This document shows, one piece after another, positions 40,260 to 48,898 of a DNA stretch of 64,000 nt (position 1 is its first letter; every line of letters starts with the position of its first letter). The DNA comes from Actinacidiphila epipremni. Lineage in GTDB: Bacteria > Actinomycetota > Actinomycetes > Streptomycetales > Streptomycetaceae. The position numbers were made by a program, and so were the translations under genes. The notes under the pieces are model-generated. The model was given only the letters and a program-made list of their open reading frames with translations, was not told the DNA's origin and made no database searches. The stretch lies in NCBI RefSeq assembly GCF_012034175.1, contig NZ_JAATEJ010000017.1, positions 1 through 64,000 of the forward strand, given 5' to 3'.

Positions 40260-41498
40260 CTACAGCCGCACGACGATCAGCGCGATGTCGTCCAGCCCGC
40301 CGTTCGGGACGCCCAGCCGGGAGAGCAGGGTGTCGGCCAGGGCGTCGGGGCCGAGCGAGCTGTGGGCGGCGAGGGTGTCGACGAGGCGCTGCAGCCCGGT
40401 GTCGATGTCCTCGCCGCGGCGCTCGATGAGCCCGTCGGTGTAGAGCACGAGGGTGGCGCCCGGGCGGTAGGGCACCGTGGCCTGCGGACGCGGGCCGTCG
40501 TCCATGCGGACCCCGAGCGGCGGGTCGGTGGCCTTGTCCAGCACGGCGACCGAGCCGTCGGTGCCGCACAGCAGCGGCGGCGGGTGGCCGGCGCTGGTGT
40601 ACGTGATCCGGCGGGCGCGGGTGTCGACGACGGCCTTCGCGGCGGTCGTGGCCAGCGCGCTGTCGAACGTACGGGCGTAACGGCCCAGCACGTCCATCGC
40701 CCGGCCCGGCTCGGGGATGGCGCGCACCGCCGCGGACAGGGCGCTGCGGAGCATCCCCATGATGGCCGCGGCCTCCAGCCCGTGGCCGACGACATCGCCG
40801 ACCGCGACGGTGAAGGTGTCCTCCGACAGGTCCACCACGTCGTACCAGTCGCCGCACACGTTCATCGACCGCACCGCCGGCATGTAGCGCAGGGCGATCT
40901 CGCGGTGCCCGGCGAGGTCCGGGGAGTGCAGCATCGCCTGCTGGAGGGTGAGGGCGATCTGCCGCTCGCGGGCGTGGGCCACCCGCAGCTCGTCGTTGAA
41001 CCGCTGCAGCTCCTGCCCGCGCGTGTAGAGCTCGGCCTCCATGCCCTCGACCGGGACGCCGGAGGTGCCCGGATCGTCCTGCTGGCTCTCCATGAAGTCG
41101 GTCATGTCCTCCACCCGGTGGATGATGCAGCGCACCGATCCGTCGGGCGCGAGCACCGGGATGTTGATCGGCGACCACCACTTCGACACGAAGCGCCGCT
41201 GCTGCCCGCCGGGGGCCGGGATGTCGTACCGCTGCACGGCCATCGTGTCCGGCCGCTTGGAGTGCAGCACCCGCCGCAGCGACGCCTGGAGGTTGCGGAC
41301 CCCGTCGGCGTCCGGGTTGTCGGGGTTGTCGGGGTGGACGTCGAAGATGTCCCGGCCGACCAGCTCCTCCCGGGTGCGGCCGGTGACCCGCAGATAGGCG
41401 TCGTTGACGTCCACGGCCACGAAGTCCGGCGTCAGCAGCAGGTTGGGGCTCGGCGTCACGGCGAACACCGCCCGGTAGTCGATCCGCGGTGCGGCCAC
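40260..41498 (-). CDS. PAS-domain SpoIIE/PP2C-type phosphatase
   Basis: A 412-residue soluble phosphatase. Residues 5-150 form a PAS domain (NLLLTPDFVAVDVNDAYLRV, FVSKWWSPINIPVL). A helical link follows, with LYTRGQELQRFNDELRVAHA, then the SpoIIE domain: CGDWYDVVDL near 217, GDVVGHGLEAAA, SAGHPPPLL, LYTDGLIERRG and GLDDIALIVVRL at the very end. It resembles members of the DUF4118-free PAS-PP2C set that regulate Streptomyces sigma factors. AGGAGG precedes the GTG start. The target is unknown. Confidence 0.9.
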   Translation of the reverse strand: MAAPRIDYRAVFAVTPSPNLLLTPDFVAVDVNDAYLRVTGRTREELVGRDIFDVHPDNPDNPDADGVRNLQASLRRVLHSKRPDTMAVQRYDIPAPGGQQRRFVSKWWSPINIPVLAPDGSVRCIIHRVEDMTDFMESQQDDPGTSGVPVEGMEAELYTRGQELQRFNDELRVAHARERQIALTLQQAMLHSPDLAGHREIALRYMPAVRSMNVCGDWYDVVDLSEDTFTVAVGDVVGHGLEAAAIMGMLRSALSAAVRAIPEPGRAMDVLGRYARTFDSALATTAAKAVVDTRARRITYTSAGHPPPLLCGTDGSVAVLDKATDPPLGVRMDDGPRPQATVPYRPGATLVLYTDGLIERRGEDIDTGLQRLVDTLAAHSSLGPDALADTLLSRLGVPNGGLDDIALIVVRL

Positions 41499-41606
41499 GG
41501 CTGGCCTCCTGTCCCGTCCGTCGTGTCATGTCCCGCCACCGACTATGCGATGCCGCCACCGCCCGCGGCCGGGCGGCTCGCCGAGGCCGCCGCAAGGGCG
41601 CGGGGC

Positions 41607-42239
41607 TCAGTCGAAGCGGATGTGCCGGACGCTGACCCCGGCCCGCCGGATACGTCCGCGCAGCGCGCTGTCGGTGTTGGGCTCCAGCGACAGGCCGGCC
41701 GACGCGGCGACCCGCGAGGCGACCTCGGGCACCCCGATGCGGTCGGTCCACAGGTGCTCGGCGAACCGCGGGTCGCGCAGCCGCTCCAGGCACAGGTCGA
41801 GCTTGCGCAGGGCGAAGCTCTCCCGCCGCAGCGCCGCCTCCGTCCCGCGCAGCACCCGCACCGCCCGCCCGAGGCCGCGCTCGCGCAGCCGGCGCACCAC
41901 CGTGGGCCTTTCGGCGAGCAGCGCGAAGTGCCGTACGTCATGGCCGCGCTCGCGCAGCCGGCCCACCGTCTGCTCGAAGTACGCCGGCTCGACCACCGTC
42001 ATCGGCACGATCACCGTCCCCGGATGGCGGACCGCGGCGAGGTCCAGCACCTCCACGACGCCGTCCCGCCACGCCCGCAGGTCCTGGAAGTCGCCGCGCA
42101 GCTCCCGCGGCAGCGCCCGGTGCAGCCCGAAACCCACATGCTCCGGGTCGCACACCACGCTGCCGGGCAGCCGGCGCGCCAGCTCGTACGCGGTCGCCGT
42201 CTTGCCGCCGCCGAACGGCCCGTTGATCCACACCAGCAT
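41607..42239 (-). CDS. TmrB-like P-loop ATPase
   Basis: A 210-residue P-loop protein. The Walker A motif is NGPFGGGKTATAYEL at residues 6-20. The pattern DPEHVGFGLHRALPRELRGD, then VIVPMTVVEPAYFEQTVGRL, closely matches Bacillus TmrB, an ATP-binding tunicamycin-resistance protein, as I remember its sequence. The end IRRAGVSVRHIRF also fits. The family may sequester nucleoside antibiotics, but streptomycete members are untested. It precedes nothing on its own strand within 100 bases. Confidence 0.8.
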   Translation of the reverse strand: MLVWINGPFGGGKTATAYELARRLPGSVVCDPEHVGFGLHRALPRELRGDFQDLRAWRDGVVEVLDLAAVRHPGTVIVPMTVVEPAYFEQTVGRLRERGHDVRHFALLAERPTVVRRLRERGLGRAVRVLRGTEAALRRESFALRKLDLCLERLRDPRFAEHLWTDRIGVPEVASRVAASAGLSLEPNTDSALRGRIRRAGVSVRHIRFD

Positions 42240-42353
42240 GCGCCGACCCTACGCCCGGCCCGCCGGCCGGCACGGCTGCGGCTCGGCGGCGCCCCGGTCG
42301 CGCCGGTTCCACACCGGCGTGCCGAGCAGCGCTGGCGGGTGCCCCGCGGGAGG

Positions 42354-43949
42354 TCAGTCGCCCTCGGTGGGGGAGACGAAGTCGCTGCCGCGGATGAGCA
42401 GCAGGGACAGCACCCCGCCGGCCAGCGCGATGACCGCCGCGACCAGCAGGATGTGGTCCAGGCCCGAGGTGAAGGCGGCGCGGGCGGCGACGGCCGCCGC
42501 CGGGCGCTGCCGCGCCGGGACCTGCGCCAGGGCGGCGGAGAACTCGCCGTCGGTCAGCGACGAGGCGATCTGCGGGGCGCGGGCGCCGAGGCCGGGGATG
42601 CGGCCGAGCTGCTCGGCCACCACCGACTGCACCCGGGTGGCGAACAGCGAGCCCAGCAGCGCGATGCCGGTCGCGACCCCCACCTGCCGGGAGGTGGAGC
42701 TGATGCCCGAGGCCATCCCGGCCCGCCGGGCGGGCACCACGCCCACCGCGGTCGAGGCCAGCGGCGGGTTGATCAGCCCGATGCCCACCCCGGCCAGCAG
42801 CAGGCCGGGCACCAGGTGCGTCCATGACGAGCCGGCGTCCAGGCCGCGCATCCACAGCAGGCCGAGGCCGATGACGATGCCGCCCGGCCCGATGAGCAGC
42901 CGTACCGGCACCCGCGACGACAGCCGCCCGGAGACGGCAGCCACCACGAAGATCGCCGCGGAGGCCGTCAGCAGCCGCAGGCCCGTGCCGAAGGCGGAGT
43001 AGCCCAGCACGTCCTGCAGGTAGAGCGTCAGATAGAGGAACATCGCGAAGATCGACGCCGACATGCAGAAGGCCGCGATCAGCCCGCCCGAGAAGGTGGG
43101 CTTGCGCAGCAGCGACAGGTCGAGCATCGGCTCCCGGCCGGCGCTCTCGACAACCAGGAACACCACGAGCAGCACCGCCGCCGCCGCGAAGCAGCCCAGC
43201 ACCAGCGGGTCGGAGAAGCTGGTCTCACCGGACTTGATGAGCGCGAAGACCAGGAAGGCGAGCGAGCCGGTGAAGGTCGCAAAGCCCCACCAGTCCGGCC
43301 GCCGCGGACGCGGGTCGCGCGACTCGCGCACCCGGGCCCAGGTCACCGCGAGCGCGAACAGCCCGACGGGCACGTTGACGTAGAAGATCCAGCGCCAGGA
43401 GATCCCGGAGGTCAGCGCGCCGCCGACGACCGGCCCGACCGCGACGGCCAGGCCGGTGACCGCGCCCCACACCCCGAAGGCGAGCCCCCGGTCCTTGCCG
43501 CGGAAGGTCTCGGCCAGCAGCGCCAGCGACACCGCGAACATCGCGGCCCCGCCGACGCCCTGCAGACCGCGGGCCAGCTCCAGGAACAGCGTGCCGGACG
43601 CCATGCCGCACAGCAGCGAGGCGACGGTGAAGACGGCCAGGCCCGCCAGGTACGCGCGTCTGCGCCCGAACAGGTCGGCCAGCGAGCCGCAGGTCAGCAG
43701 GGTCGAGGCGAGGGTGAGGGCGTAGGCGTCGACGACCCACTGCAGGTCGGAGAAGCTGCTGTGCAGGTCGCGCTGCACGTCCGGCAGCGCCACGTTCACG
43801 ATGGTGATGTCCAGCAGCAGCATGAACGTGCCGACGCACACCGCCGTCAGCGTCCACCACCGGTGCACCTCGCCCTCCCCGGCGCCGCGTCGCGCGGCCG
43901 GCGGGGGCGAGGGCAGGTGGACGGCGCGCAGGTGCGCCCTGATCGCCAT
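42354..43949 (-). CDS. DHA2-type MFS drug/proton antiporter (14 TM)
   Basis: A 531-residue exporter of the EmrB/QacA (DHA2) group. After a polar leader, helix 1 contains FMLLLDITIVNVALPDVQ, the DHA2 signature. Next come LTCGSLADLFGRRR (motif A) and GPVVGGALTSGISWRWIFYV (motif C and the following WRWIF). Fourteen helices fit the length. The wHTH and PfpI genes lie upstream on the same strand, 11 bases separating the PfpI stop from this start, so the three form an operon. The substrate is unknown. Confidence 0.9.
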   Translation of the reverse strand: MAIRAHLRAVHLPSPPPAARRGAGEGEVHRWWTLTAVCVGTFMLLLDITIVNVALPDVQRDLHSSFSDLQWVVDAYALTLASTLLTCGSLADLFGRRRAYLAGLAVFTVASLLCGMASGTLFLELARGLQGVGGAAMFAVSLALLAETFRGKDRGLAFGVWGAVTGLAVAVGPVVGGALTSGISWRWIFYVNVPVGLFALAVTWARVRESRDPRPRRPDWWGFATFTGSLAFLVFALIKSGETSFSDPLVLGCFAAAAVLLVVFLVVESAGREPMLDLSLLRKPTFSGGLIAAFCMSASIFAMFLYLTLYLQDVLGYSAFGTGLRLLTASAAIFVVAAVSGRLSSRVPVRLLIGPGGIVIGLGLLWMRGLDAGSSWTHLVPGLLLAGVGIGLINPPLASTAVGVVPARRAGMASGISSTSRQVGVATGIALLGSLFATRVQSVVAEQLGRIPGLGARAPQIASSLTDGEFSAALAQVPARQRPAAAVAARAAFTSGLDHILLVAAVIALAGGVLSLLLIRGSDFVSPTEGD

Positions 43950-43960
43950 GCGCGCGCCCC

Positions 43961-44527
43961 TCAGGGCGAGGTGACCAGCGCCGCCTCGGTCTCCCGGAGG
44001 AAGTCGTCCAGGTCCTTCGGCGTGCGGGACGTCACCAGCGTCCAGCCGCCGGTGTCGTCGCTGACCACCGAGCGGTCCACCCACCGGCCGCCGGCGTTGG
44101 TGACGTCGGTGCGCAGCGACGCGTACGACGTCATCGTCTTGCCGCGCACCACGTCGGCCTCGACCAGCGCCCACGGGCCGTGGCAGATTGCCGCCACCGG
44201 CCGGCCGGAGGAGGCGAAGGACCGCACCGCCGCGACAGCCTTGCCGTTCATCCGCAGGTGGTCGGCGTTGAGCGCGCCGCCCGGTATCAGCAGCAGGTCG
44301 TACGGCCCGGGGTCGGCGTCGTCGAGGGTCGTTGTCGGCGAGACCTTGCGGCCCGGGTCCTTGTCGCCCACCAGGGTCTGCACGGGCTCGTCGGACACCG
44401 CGGCGATCTCGACCTCGGCCCCGTTGCCCCGCAGGTGCTCCACCGGGACGACCAGTTCGTCCTGCTCCACGCCGTAGTTCGTGACGACGGCGAGGACCCT
44501 GCGCCCCTGGAGATCGTTGCCGGCCAT
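43961..44527 (-). CDS. PfpI/DJ-1-family (type 1 glutamine amidotransferase-like) protein
   Basis: A 188-residue DJ-1/PfpI protein. The nucleophile elbow is AAICHGPWAL near residue 112, with Cys in the standard place. YDLLLIPGGALNADHLRMN and MTSYASLRTDVTNAGGRWVD are also typical of the PfpI protease/deglycase subgroup. Probable role is stress protection or glyoxalase-type repair. GGAG appears upstream. It stands between the wHTH gene and the DHA2 exporter gene. Confidence 0.9.
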   Translation of the reverse strand: MAGNDLQGRRVLAVVTNYGVEQDELVVPVEHLRGNGAEVEIAAVSDEPVQTLVGDKDPGRKVSPTTTLDDADPGPYDLLLIPGGALNADHLRMNGKAVAAVRSFASSGRPVAAICHGPWALVEADVVRGKTMTSYASLRTDVTNAGGRWVDRSVVSDDTGGWTLVTSRTPKDLDDFLRETEAALVTSP

Positions 44528-44593
44528 GGGCTGCTCCTCTCGTGGGTGTGCCGTTCCCCCACGGGTGCCCGGCCGCGCGACCGGTATGCCCCT

Positions 44594-44929
44594 TTACGCC
44601 GCGCCGCTCGCGCGGGCCTGCTGGTCGGGGTCGGAGTCCAGCGAGAACAGGGCGAGCAGCGCCGCGACCGGGGCGCCGGCGTCCGCGGGGTGGCGCAAAA
44701 ACGTCCCCGTCGGGATTTCGTAGGTGTTGGTGCGGCCCACCCGGGTGTGGGTGAGGTACCCGTCCGACTCCAGATCCGAGATGATCTTCTGGACGGCGCG
44801 CTCGGTCAGCATGCACTGACCCGCGATGTCCCGGACCCGGATCGCCGGCGACCGGGCGATGGCGGCCAGGACGCGGGCGTGGTTGGTCAGGAAGGTCCAT
44901 CCGGTCCGGGGGCGGGCGACGTCATCCAT
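44594..44929 (-). CDS. Winged-helix (MarR/ArsR-like) transcriptional regulator
   Basis: A 111-residue protein with one wHTH domain: FLTNHARVLAAIARSPAIRV, then DIAGQCMLTERAVQKIISDL (recognition helix) and the wing GYLTHTRVGRTNTYEI. The C-terminus (LLALFSLDSDPD) is a short helix. The ATG at 44929 fits the family. It is the first gene of the wHTH-PfpI-DHA2 group and faces the STAS gene across 158 bases that contain TTGACA (44992-44997) for the rightward direction. Confidence 0.85.
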   Translation of the reverse strand: MDDVARPRTGWTFLTNHARVLAAIARSPAIRVRDIAGQCMLTERAVQKIISDLESDGYLTHTRVGRTNTYEIPTGTFLRHPADAGAPVAALLALFSLDSDPDQQARASGAA

Positions 44930-45087
44930 GGCGATATCGTACGACGTCGGATTCAGGTCAGCGCAAACACGAATAGGATTTCGCGTATAGCTTGACAGTC
45001 GTCGCGCCGACGCCACAGGCTGGTCTCGCCGCGGTCGGCACCACACACGGCACCGCACACCACCGCAGACCCAGGAGGGCGCACTCT

Positions 45088-45585
45088 ATGGCACGTGCAG
45101 GGGACCACCCGCGCGAGCGCGCGCAGCCCGGCGACGTCGCGTCGGCGACGGCCGCCGCGGGCCCACGGGTGGTCAGGCACCTGCGCTCCGGACTCACCAT
45201 CCGGACGGTAGAGGACGGCGAGCGCATCCGCGTCCGCGTCGAGGGCGAGGTCGACCTCGACTGCGCCGACACGCTCCACCAGGTCCTCGCCGACTGCCTG
45301 CAGGCCGGCCCGCGGGGTGTCGACCTCGACCTCACCGGGGCGGAGTTCTTCGACTGCGCCGGGCTCAACGCGCTGCTGCGGGCCCGCAGCGGCGCCCGCG
45401 CCGCCGGGGCCGAGCTGACCGTCACCGCGGTGTCGCCCGCGGTGGCCCGCGTGCTGGACCTCACGCACTGCGACGAGGCCTTCCCGCACTCCGTCCCGCC
45501 GCCGCCACCCGCGCCGGTGCCCGCGCAGCCCTCCGCGCCCCCCGTGCCCTGGGGCACCCCGCGCCGCACCGCCCGCCCGGCCTGA
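45088..45585 (+). CDS. STAS-domain anti-sigma-factor antagonist lacking the usual phospho-serine
   Basis: A 165-residue protein with an STAS domain at residues about 40-140 (RIRVRVEGEVDLDCADTL, and VDLDLTGAEFF). The phosphorylation site is DCAGLNALLRAR where SpoIIAA-like proteins have DSSGL or DSTGL, so neither Ser is present and regulation by phosphorylation is unlikely in the standard way. The C-terminal 25 residues are Pro-rich. AGGAGGG (45073-45079) supports the ATG. TTGACA at 44992-44997 with CAGGCT 18 bp on is a candidate promoter. Confidence 0.87.
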   Translation: MARAGDHPRERAQPGDVASATAAAGPRVVRHLRSGLTIRTVEDGERIRVRVEGEVDLDCADTLHQVLADCLQAGPRGVDLDLTGAEFFDCAGLNALLRARSGARAAGAELTVTAVSPAVARVLDLTHCDEAFPHSVPPPPPAPVPAQPSAPPVPWGTPRRTARPA

Positions 45586-45655
45586 AACCGGCCCCGCGCC
45601 CCGCGTACGGGTGACCGCCTGGTTGCCGGCCCGTACCGCGGGTACGCGCCCGGCC

Positions 45656-46714
45656 ATGACGAAGGGACGCAGCGGCCCGGCCGCGGACGGCGGCACGGCG
45701 GGCGCGAAGAAGGGCGACGACGGCGAGACCACCGGCACGGTGCTCATCGCGCTGCTCGCCAATGTGGTGATCACCCTCGCCAAGGCGGTCACCGGCGCCC
45801 TCACCGCCTCGCCGGCGCTGCTCGCGGAGGCCGCGCACTCCGTCGCCGACACGCTCAACGAGATCTTCCTGCTCGCCTCGGTGCGGCGCAGCCGCCGCAG
45901 GGCCGACGCGCGGCACCCCTTCGGCTACGGCAAGGAGCGCTTCTTCTGGGCGCTGCTCGCCGCGGTCGGCATCTTCGTCACCGGCGGCTGCTTCTCCTTC
46001 TACCAGGGCGTGCACGCCTGGATCACCCCGGAGAAGCAGTCCACCACCGAATTCGTCGCCACCTACGCCGTGCTCGGCGTGTCGCTGGTCGCCGAGGGCA
46101 GCTCGCTGCTGCGGGCGGTGCGGCACCTGAAGGGCCGCGCCCGGGCGCACGGCCGGACCCTGGTCCGGGAGGTCGCCAGGAGCGAGGACCCGACCGTACG
46201 CACCGTCTTCGCCGAGGACGCCACCGCCGTGCTCGGCGTGCTGCTCGCCGCCGGCGGTGTGCTGGGCCACCAGCTCAGCGGCTCCCAGCGCTGGGAGGCC
46301 GGCGCGGCCTTCGCGATCGCCGTGCTGCTGGTCCTCGTCGCGTACGGCCTCGGCCGCGCCGCCCGCGACCAGCTGGTCGGCCAGGCCGTCGACCCGCGCC
46401 AGCAGCAGGAGGCGTACGGCATCCTCGCCGAGCAGCCGGAGATCGACACGGTCACCGCGCTGCTGACCATGCGGCTCGGCGTGGACACCGCGCTGCTGGC
46501 CGCCCGGGTGGACCTGCGCGAGGGCATCGACAGCGAGCGGGTCGAGGAGGTCAGCGTCCGCATCAAGGACGAACTGCGCCGCAGGTGCCCGGCGTTCGAC
46601 GAGATCTTCCTCGACATCGTCGACGCCGACAGCGCCGAACGGGCCCGCGCCCGCGAACGCCGCCAGGCCGTCGACCGCGCGGTGGCCCGCCAGGACGAGG
46701 CCGACGACAGCTGA
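45656..46714 (+). CDS. Cation diffusion facilitator (CDF) transporter
   Basis: A 352-residue CDF-family metal/proton antiporter. Helix 2 holds the metal site AEAAHSVADTLNE (HxxxD), and helix 5 carries FAEDATAVLGVLL, the ED variant of the second site. RHPFGYGKERFFWALLAA is the loop between helices 2 and 3. The C-terminal 100 residues form the cytoplasmic dimer domain (LREGIDSERVEEVSVRIK). It would export Zn, Mn or Fe; selectivity cannot be read. Upstream bases give no strong ribosome site at 45656. Confidence 0.88.
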   Translation: MTKGRSGPAADGGTAGAKKGDDGETTGTVLIALLANVVITLAKAVTGALTASPALLAEAAHSVADTLNEIFLLASVRRSRRRADARHPFGYGKERFFWALLAAVGIFVTGGCFSFYQGVHAWITPEKQSTTEFVATYAVLGVSLVAEGSSLLRAVRHLKGRARAHGRTLVREVARSEDPTVRTVFAEDATAVLGVLLAAGGVLGHQLSGSQRWEAGAAFAIAVLLVLVAYGLGRAARDQLVGQAVDPRQQQEAYGILAEQPEIDTVTALLTMRLGVDTALLAARVDLREGIDSERVEEVSVRIKDELRRRCPAFDEIFLDIVDADSAERARARERRQAVDRAVARQDEADDS

Positions 46715-46775
46715 CCGCCACCGCGGCCTTGCCGGCGGCCGACGCCTTGCGCGCCCGGCACGGTGCCGGCCCGCC

Positions 46776-47166
46776 GCGGGTTCCCCACCTCGCGCGGGGC
46801 GCCCACGGGCTGCCCCGCAGCCGCGCGCGGCGGGCATCGGCGGCCCCGGCGGTCGCGGCCCCGGCCCGCCTCCGCAGCCGCCGGCCCGCCGGCCGGTCGC
46901 GGGTTTCCCGCCTCGCGCGGGGCGCCTACTGGCTGCCCCGCAGCTGCGGGCGGCGGGCATTTGGCCGCCCCGGCGGTCGCGGCCCCGGCCCGCCTCGGCA
47001 GCCGCCGGCCCGCCAGGCCGGTCGCGGGTTTCCCGCCGCGGGCCGGGTTCCCCGCCTCGCGCGGGGCGCCTACCGGCTGCCCCGCAGCCGCGCGCGGCGG
47101 GCATTGGCCGCCCCGGCGGTCGCGGCCCCGGCCCGGCTCCGCAGCCGCAGGCCCGCCGGCCGGGCC
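46776..47166. repeat. Three tandem copies of a roughly 125-bp GC-rich repeat
   Basis: Copies start at 46776, 46899 and about 47024 (each begins GCGGGTT), with units of 123, 125 and about 140 bp; the third has a short internal duplication. Conserved landmarks are CCTCGCGCGGGGCGCC, GGCTGCCCCGCAGC and GCGGTCGCGGCCCCGGCCCG. Each unit contains the short dyad CCCCGCCTCGCGCGGGG-like hairpin. The whole gap from 46715 to 47432 has no convincing gene: open frames cross it in several phases but follow the repeat, not codon bias. Confidence 0.85.
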
Positions 47167-47432
47167 CGGCCGGCGCGCACGCCCGGCTGCCTCCTCGGTC
47201 CCGGCCGGCCTGCACCGTCCAGCGGCCTGCATCCGCAGCCGCCGGGACGCAGGCCCGGCGTGGGTTTCCCGTTCGGGGGGTGGGACAGACGGTGTCATGG
47301 CATAGGAGTGGCCCGCCGGGCGTGTCCTGCGCGTCGGTGGGGCTCGGGCCGACGGCCGGTGTACACGGGATTCAGCGGTGGATGCGGTGGGCTCGCGGGT
47401 GGTGGGCGCGGGGAGGACGGGAGGTGGCGGGG

Positions 47433-47939
47433 ATGGGGCGTCGTGCGGTCGCGTCGGGCGTCACCGTGGGCGTCTGGTCCGGGCTGCTTCTGCTGCTCTA
47501 CGTCGTGCTGATCTCCGCCGTCTCACCGCTGGAATGGGGCGTCGGCGCCGGCCTCGCCCTCCTCGGCGGCGGTGCCGCGGACGCCGTGCGGCGCGCCGAG
47601 CACCCCCGGCTGCGGGCCGGCCGCAGGGCCGCCGCGGCGCTGGCCGCGCTGCCCGGCGCCCTGCTGCGGGAGACCGGGCAGCTCACCGCGGCCGTCGCCC
47701 GCGCCCTGCTGCGGCGCCGGGCGCCCGCCGACGCACCCTTCACCGTGCGGCTGCCGGCCGGCGCCGACCCGGCGGTCGCGGCGGTGCTGCTCTCCGCGAC
47801 GCCCGGCGCCTGCGTCGTCGACATCGCCCGGCATACACCGCCCGGCGCGCAGCCGGAACTGACGGTGCATCTGCTCGGCGGCCCCGCCGCCGCACCCTCG
47901 CCCGTCGAACGCGCCCTCGGCGTACGGCGGCTGCCGTGA
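47433..47939 (+). CDS. mrpE: Mrp antiporter subunit E (MnhE/MbhA-like)
   Basis: A 168-residue MnhE-family subunit, first gene of a cation antiporter operon. The N-terminal half has two hydrophobic segments (VGVWSGLLLLLYVVLISAV) and the C-terminal half a soluble domain with GACVVDIARHTPPGAQPELTV, matching the family's short beta region. The ATG at 47433 has GGGAGG (47419-47424) eight bases upstream; a GTG at 47424 is also in frame. Its stop overlaps the mrpF start. Confidence 0.85.
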   Translation: MGRRAVASGVTVGVWSGLLLLLYVVLISAVSPLEWGVGAGLALLGGGAADAVRRAEHPRLRAGRRAAAALAALPGALLRETGQLTAAVARALLRRRAPADAPFTVRLPAGADPAVAAVLLSATPGACVVDIARHTPPGAQPELTVHLLGGPAAAPSPVERALGVRRLP

Positions 47940-48232
47940 ACGCCTGGCTGCTCGCGGCCTGCGTGCTGCTGCCCGCGGGCGTCGGCCCCTGCGTGTGGCG
48001 CGCCTGCCGCGGCGAGCCGGCGCAGCGCCTGACGGCGACCTCGCTGGCCGGCACCATGGCCGTCGCGTTCTTCCTGCTCGCCGCGCGCGGCCTGCACCGC
48101 ACCGCGTACGTCGACGTCGCCCTGGTGACCGCCGTGCTCGCGCCGACCTCCACGCTGGTCTACGCCCGCTGCCTCGCCGGCGGCGCCGGCCCTTCCGGCG
48201 AGCGCCGGGAAACCGCCGCGGGGAGGGACTGA
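47936..48232 (+). CDS. mrpF: Mrp antiporter subunit F (MnhF/MbhB-like)
   Basis: A 98-residue membrane subunit with three hydrophobic segments, including MAVAFFLLAARGLHRTAYVD and VALVTAVLAPTSTLVYAR. This is the MnhF pattern. The GTG start overlaps the mrpE stop by GTGA; it ends two bases before mrpG. Confidence 0.85.
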   Translation: MNAWLLAACVLLPAGVGPCVWRACRGEPAQRLTATSLAGTMAVAFFLLAARGLHRTAYVDVALVTAVLAPTSTLVYARCLAGGAGPSGERRETAAGRD

Positions 48233-48233
48233 C

Positions 48234-48554
48234 GTGCACGTCCTCGCCCTGGCGCTGCTGTGGTCCGGCGCCGCCGCCCTGCTGCTGTCGGCCGCGGCGC
48301 TCGCCGTGCTGCCCACCGCGTACGGCAGGCTGCACGCGCTCGCCCCCGCCACCAGCCTCGGCCTGCCGCTGGTGTGCCTGGGGCTCGCCGTGGACGCCGG
48401 CGCCGGCCGGGCCGCGGTCAAGCTGCTGTTCATCGGCGCGCTCACCGCGGTGTCCGGGCCGGTGATCACGGTCGTCATCGGCCGCACCATGATCCGCACC
48501 GGCGGCCGGGCCCCGGACGCCACCGGGACCGACGAAGGGGACCCGCCGGCATGA
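48234..48554 (+). CDS. mrpG: Mrp antiporter subunit G (MnhG/MbhC-like)
   Basis: A 106-residue subunit of the MnhG family. It has three hydrophobic segments; TAYGRLHALAPATSLGLPLV is the family's conserved loop. A GTG start is followed by a stop that overlaps the next ATG as ATGA. The polar C-terminus is Asp/Gly-rich. Confidence 0.88.
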   Translation: MHVLALALLWSGAAALLLSAAALAVLPTAYGRLHALAPATSLGLPLVCLGLAVDAGAGRAAVKLLFIGALTAVSGPVITVVIGRTMIRTGGRAPDATGTDEGDPPA

Positions 48555-48898
48555 GCACCCCCACCGCGGCCTCGGACTTCCTGGTCGCCGCCGCCCTCGT
48601 CCTGGTGGTGGCCGCGGCGACCGCCGCCGCCCTCACCCGCGACCCGGTGCGCCAGTCGGTGGTGCTGTCGGCGCTCGGCTTCTGCCTGGCGCTGCTCTTC
48701 CTCGTCGTGCAGGCGCCCGACGTCGCCCTCTCCCAGCTCGCCGTGGGCAGCGCGATCACCCCGCTGCTGGTGCTGCTGACGGTACGCAAGGTCCGCCGCC
48801 GGCCCCGCGACGACGGCCCGGCCGGTGAGGGTCCGGCCGGTGAGGGTCCGGCCGCCGCCGACCCGCCCGGCAGCGGCGGGCGGGGGAGCCGGCGGTGA
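48551..48898 (+). CDS. MbhD-like (DUF4040) antiporter subunit
   Basis: A 115-residue protein with three membrane segments and the motif VVQAPDVALSQLAVGSAITP, which is the MbhD/DUF4040 signature also found in the C-terminal part of MrpA. A separate small MbhD protein in this position is the Mbh arrangement instead of a fused MrpA. The tail contains a short in-frame repeat (PAGEGPAGEGPA) encoded by 15-bp direct repeats. It overlaps both neighbours. Confidence 0.82.
   Translation: MSTPTAASDFLVAAALVLVVAAATAAALTRDPVRQSVVLSALGFCLALLFLVVQAPDVALSQLAVGSAITPLLVLLTVRKVRRRPRDDGPAGEGPAGEGPAAADPPGSGGRGSRR

Noticed and set aside
46585..47511. Rightward frame of about 300 codons across the 125-bp repeats
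   Set aside because: It begins inside the CDF gene in another phase, and its protein follows the DNA repeat with no codon bias. Other frames across the region are equally open.
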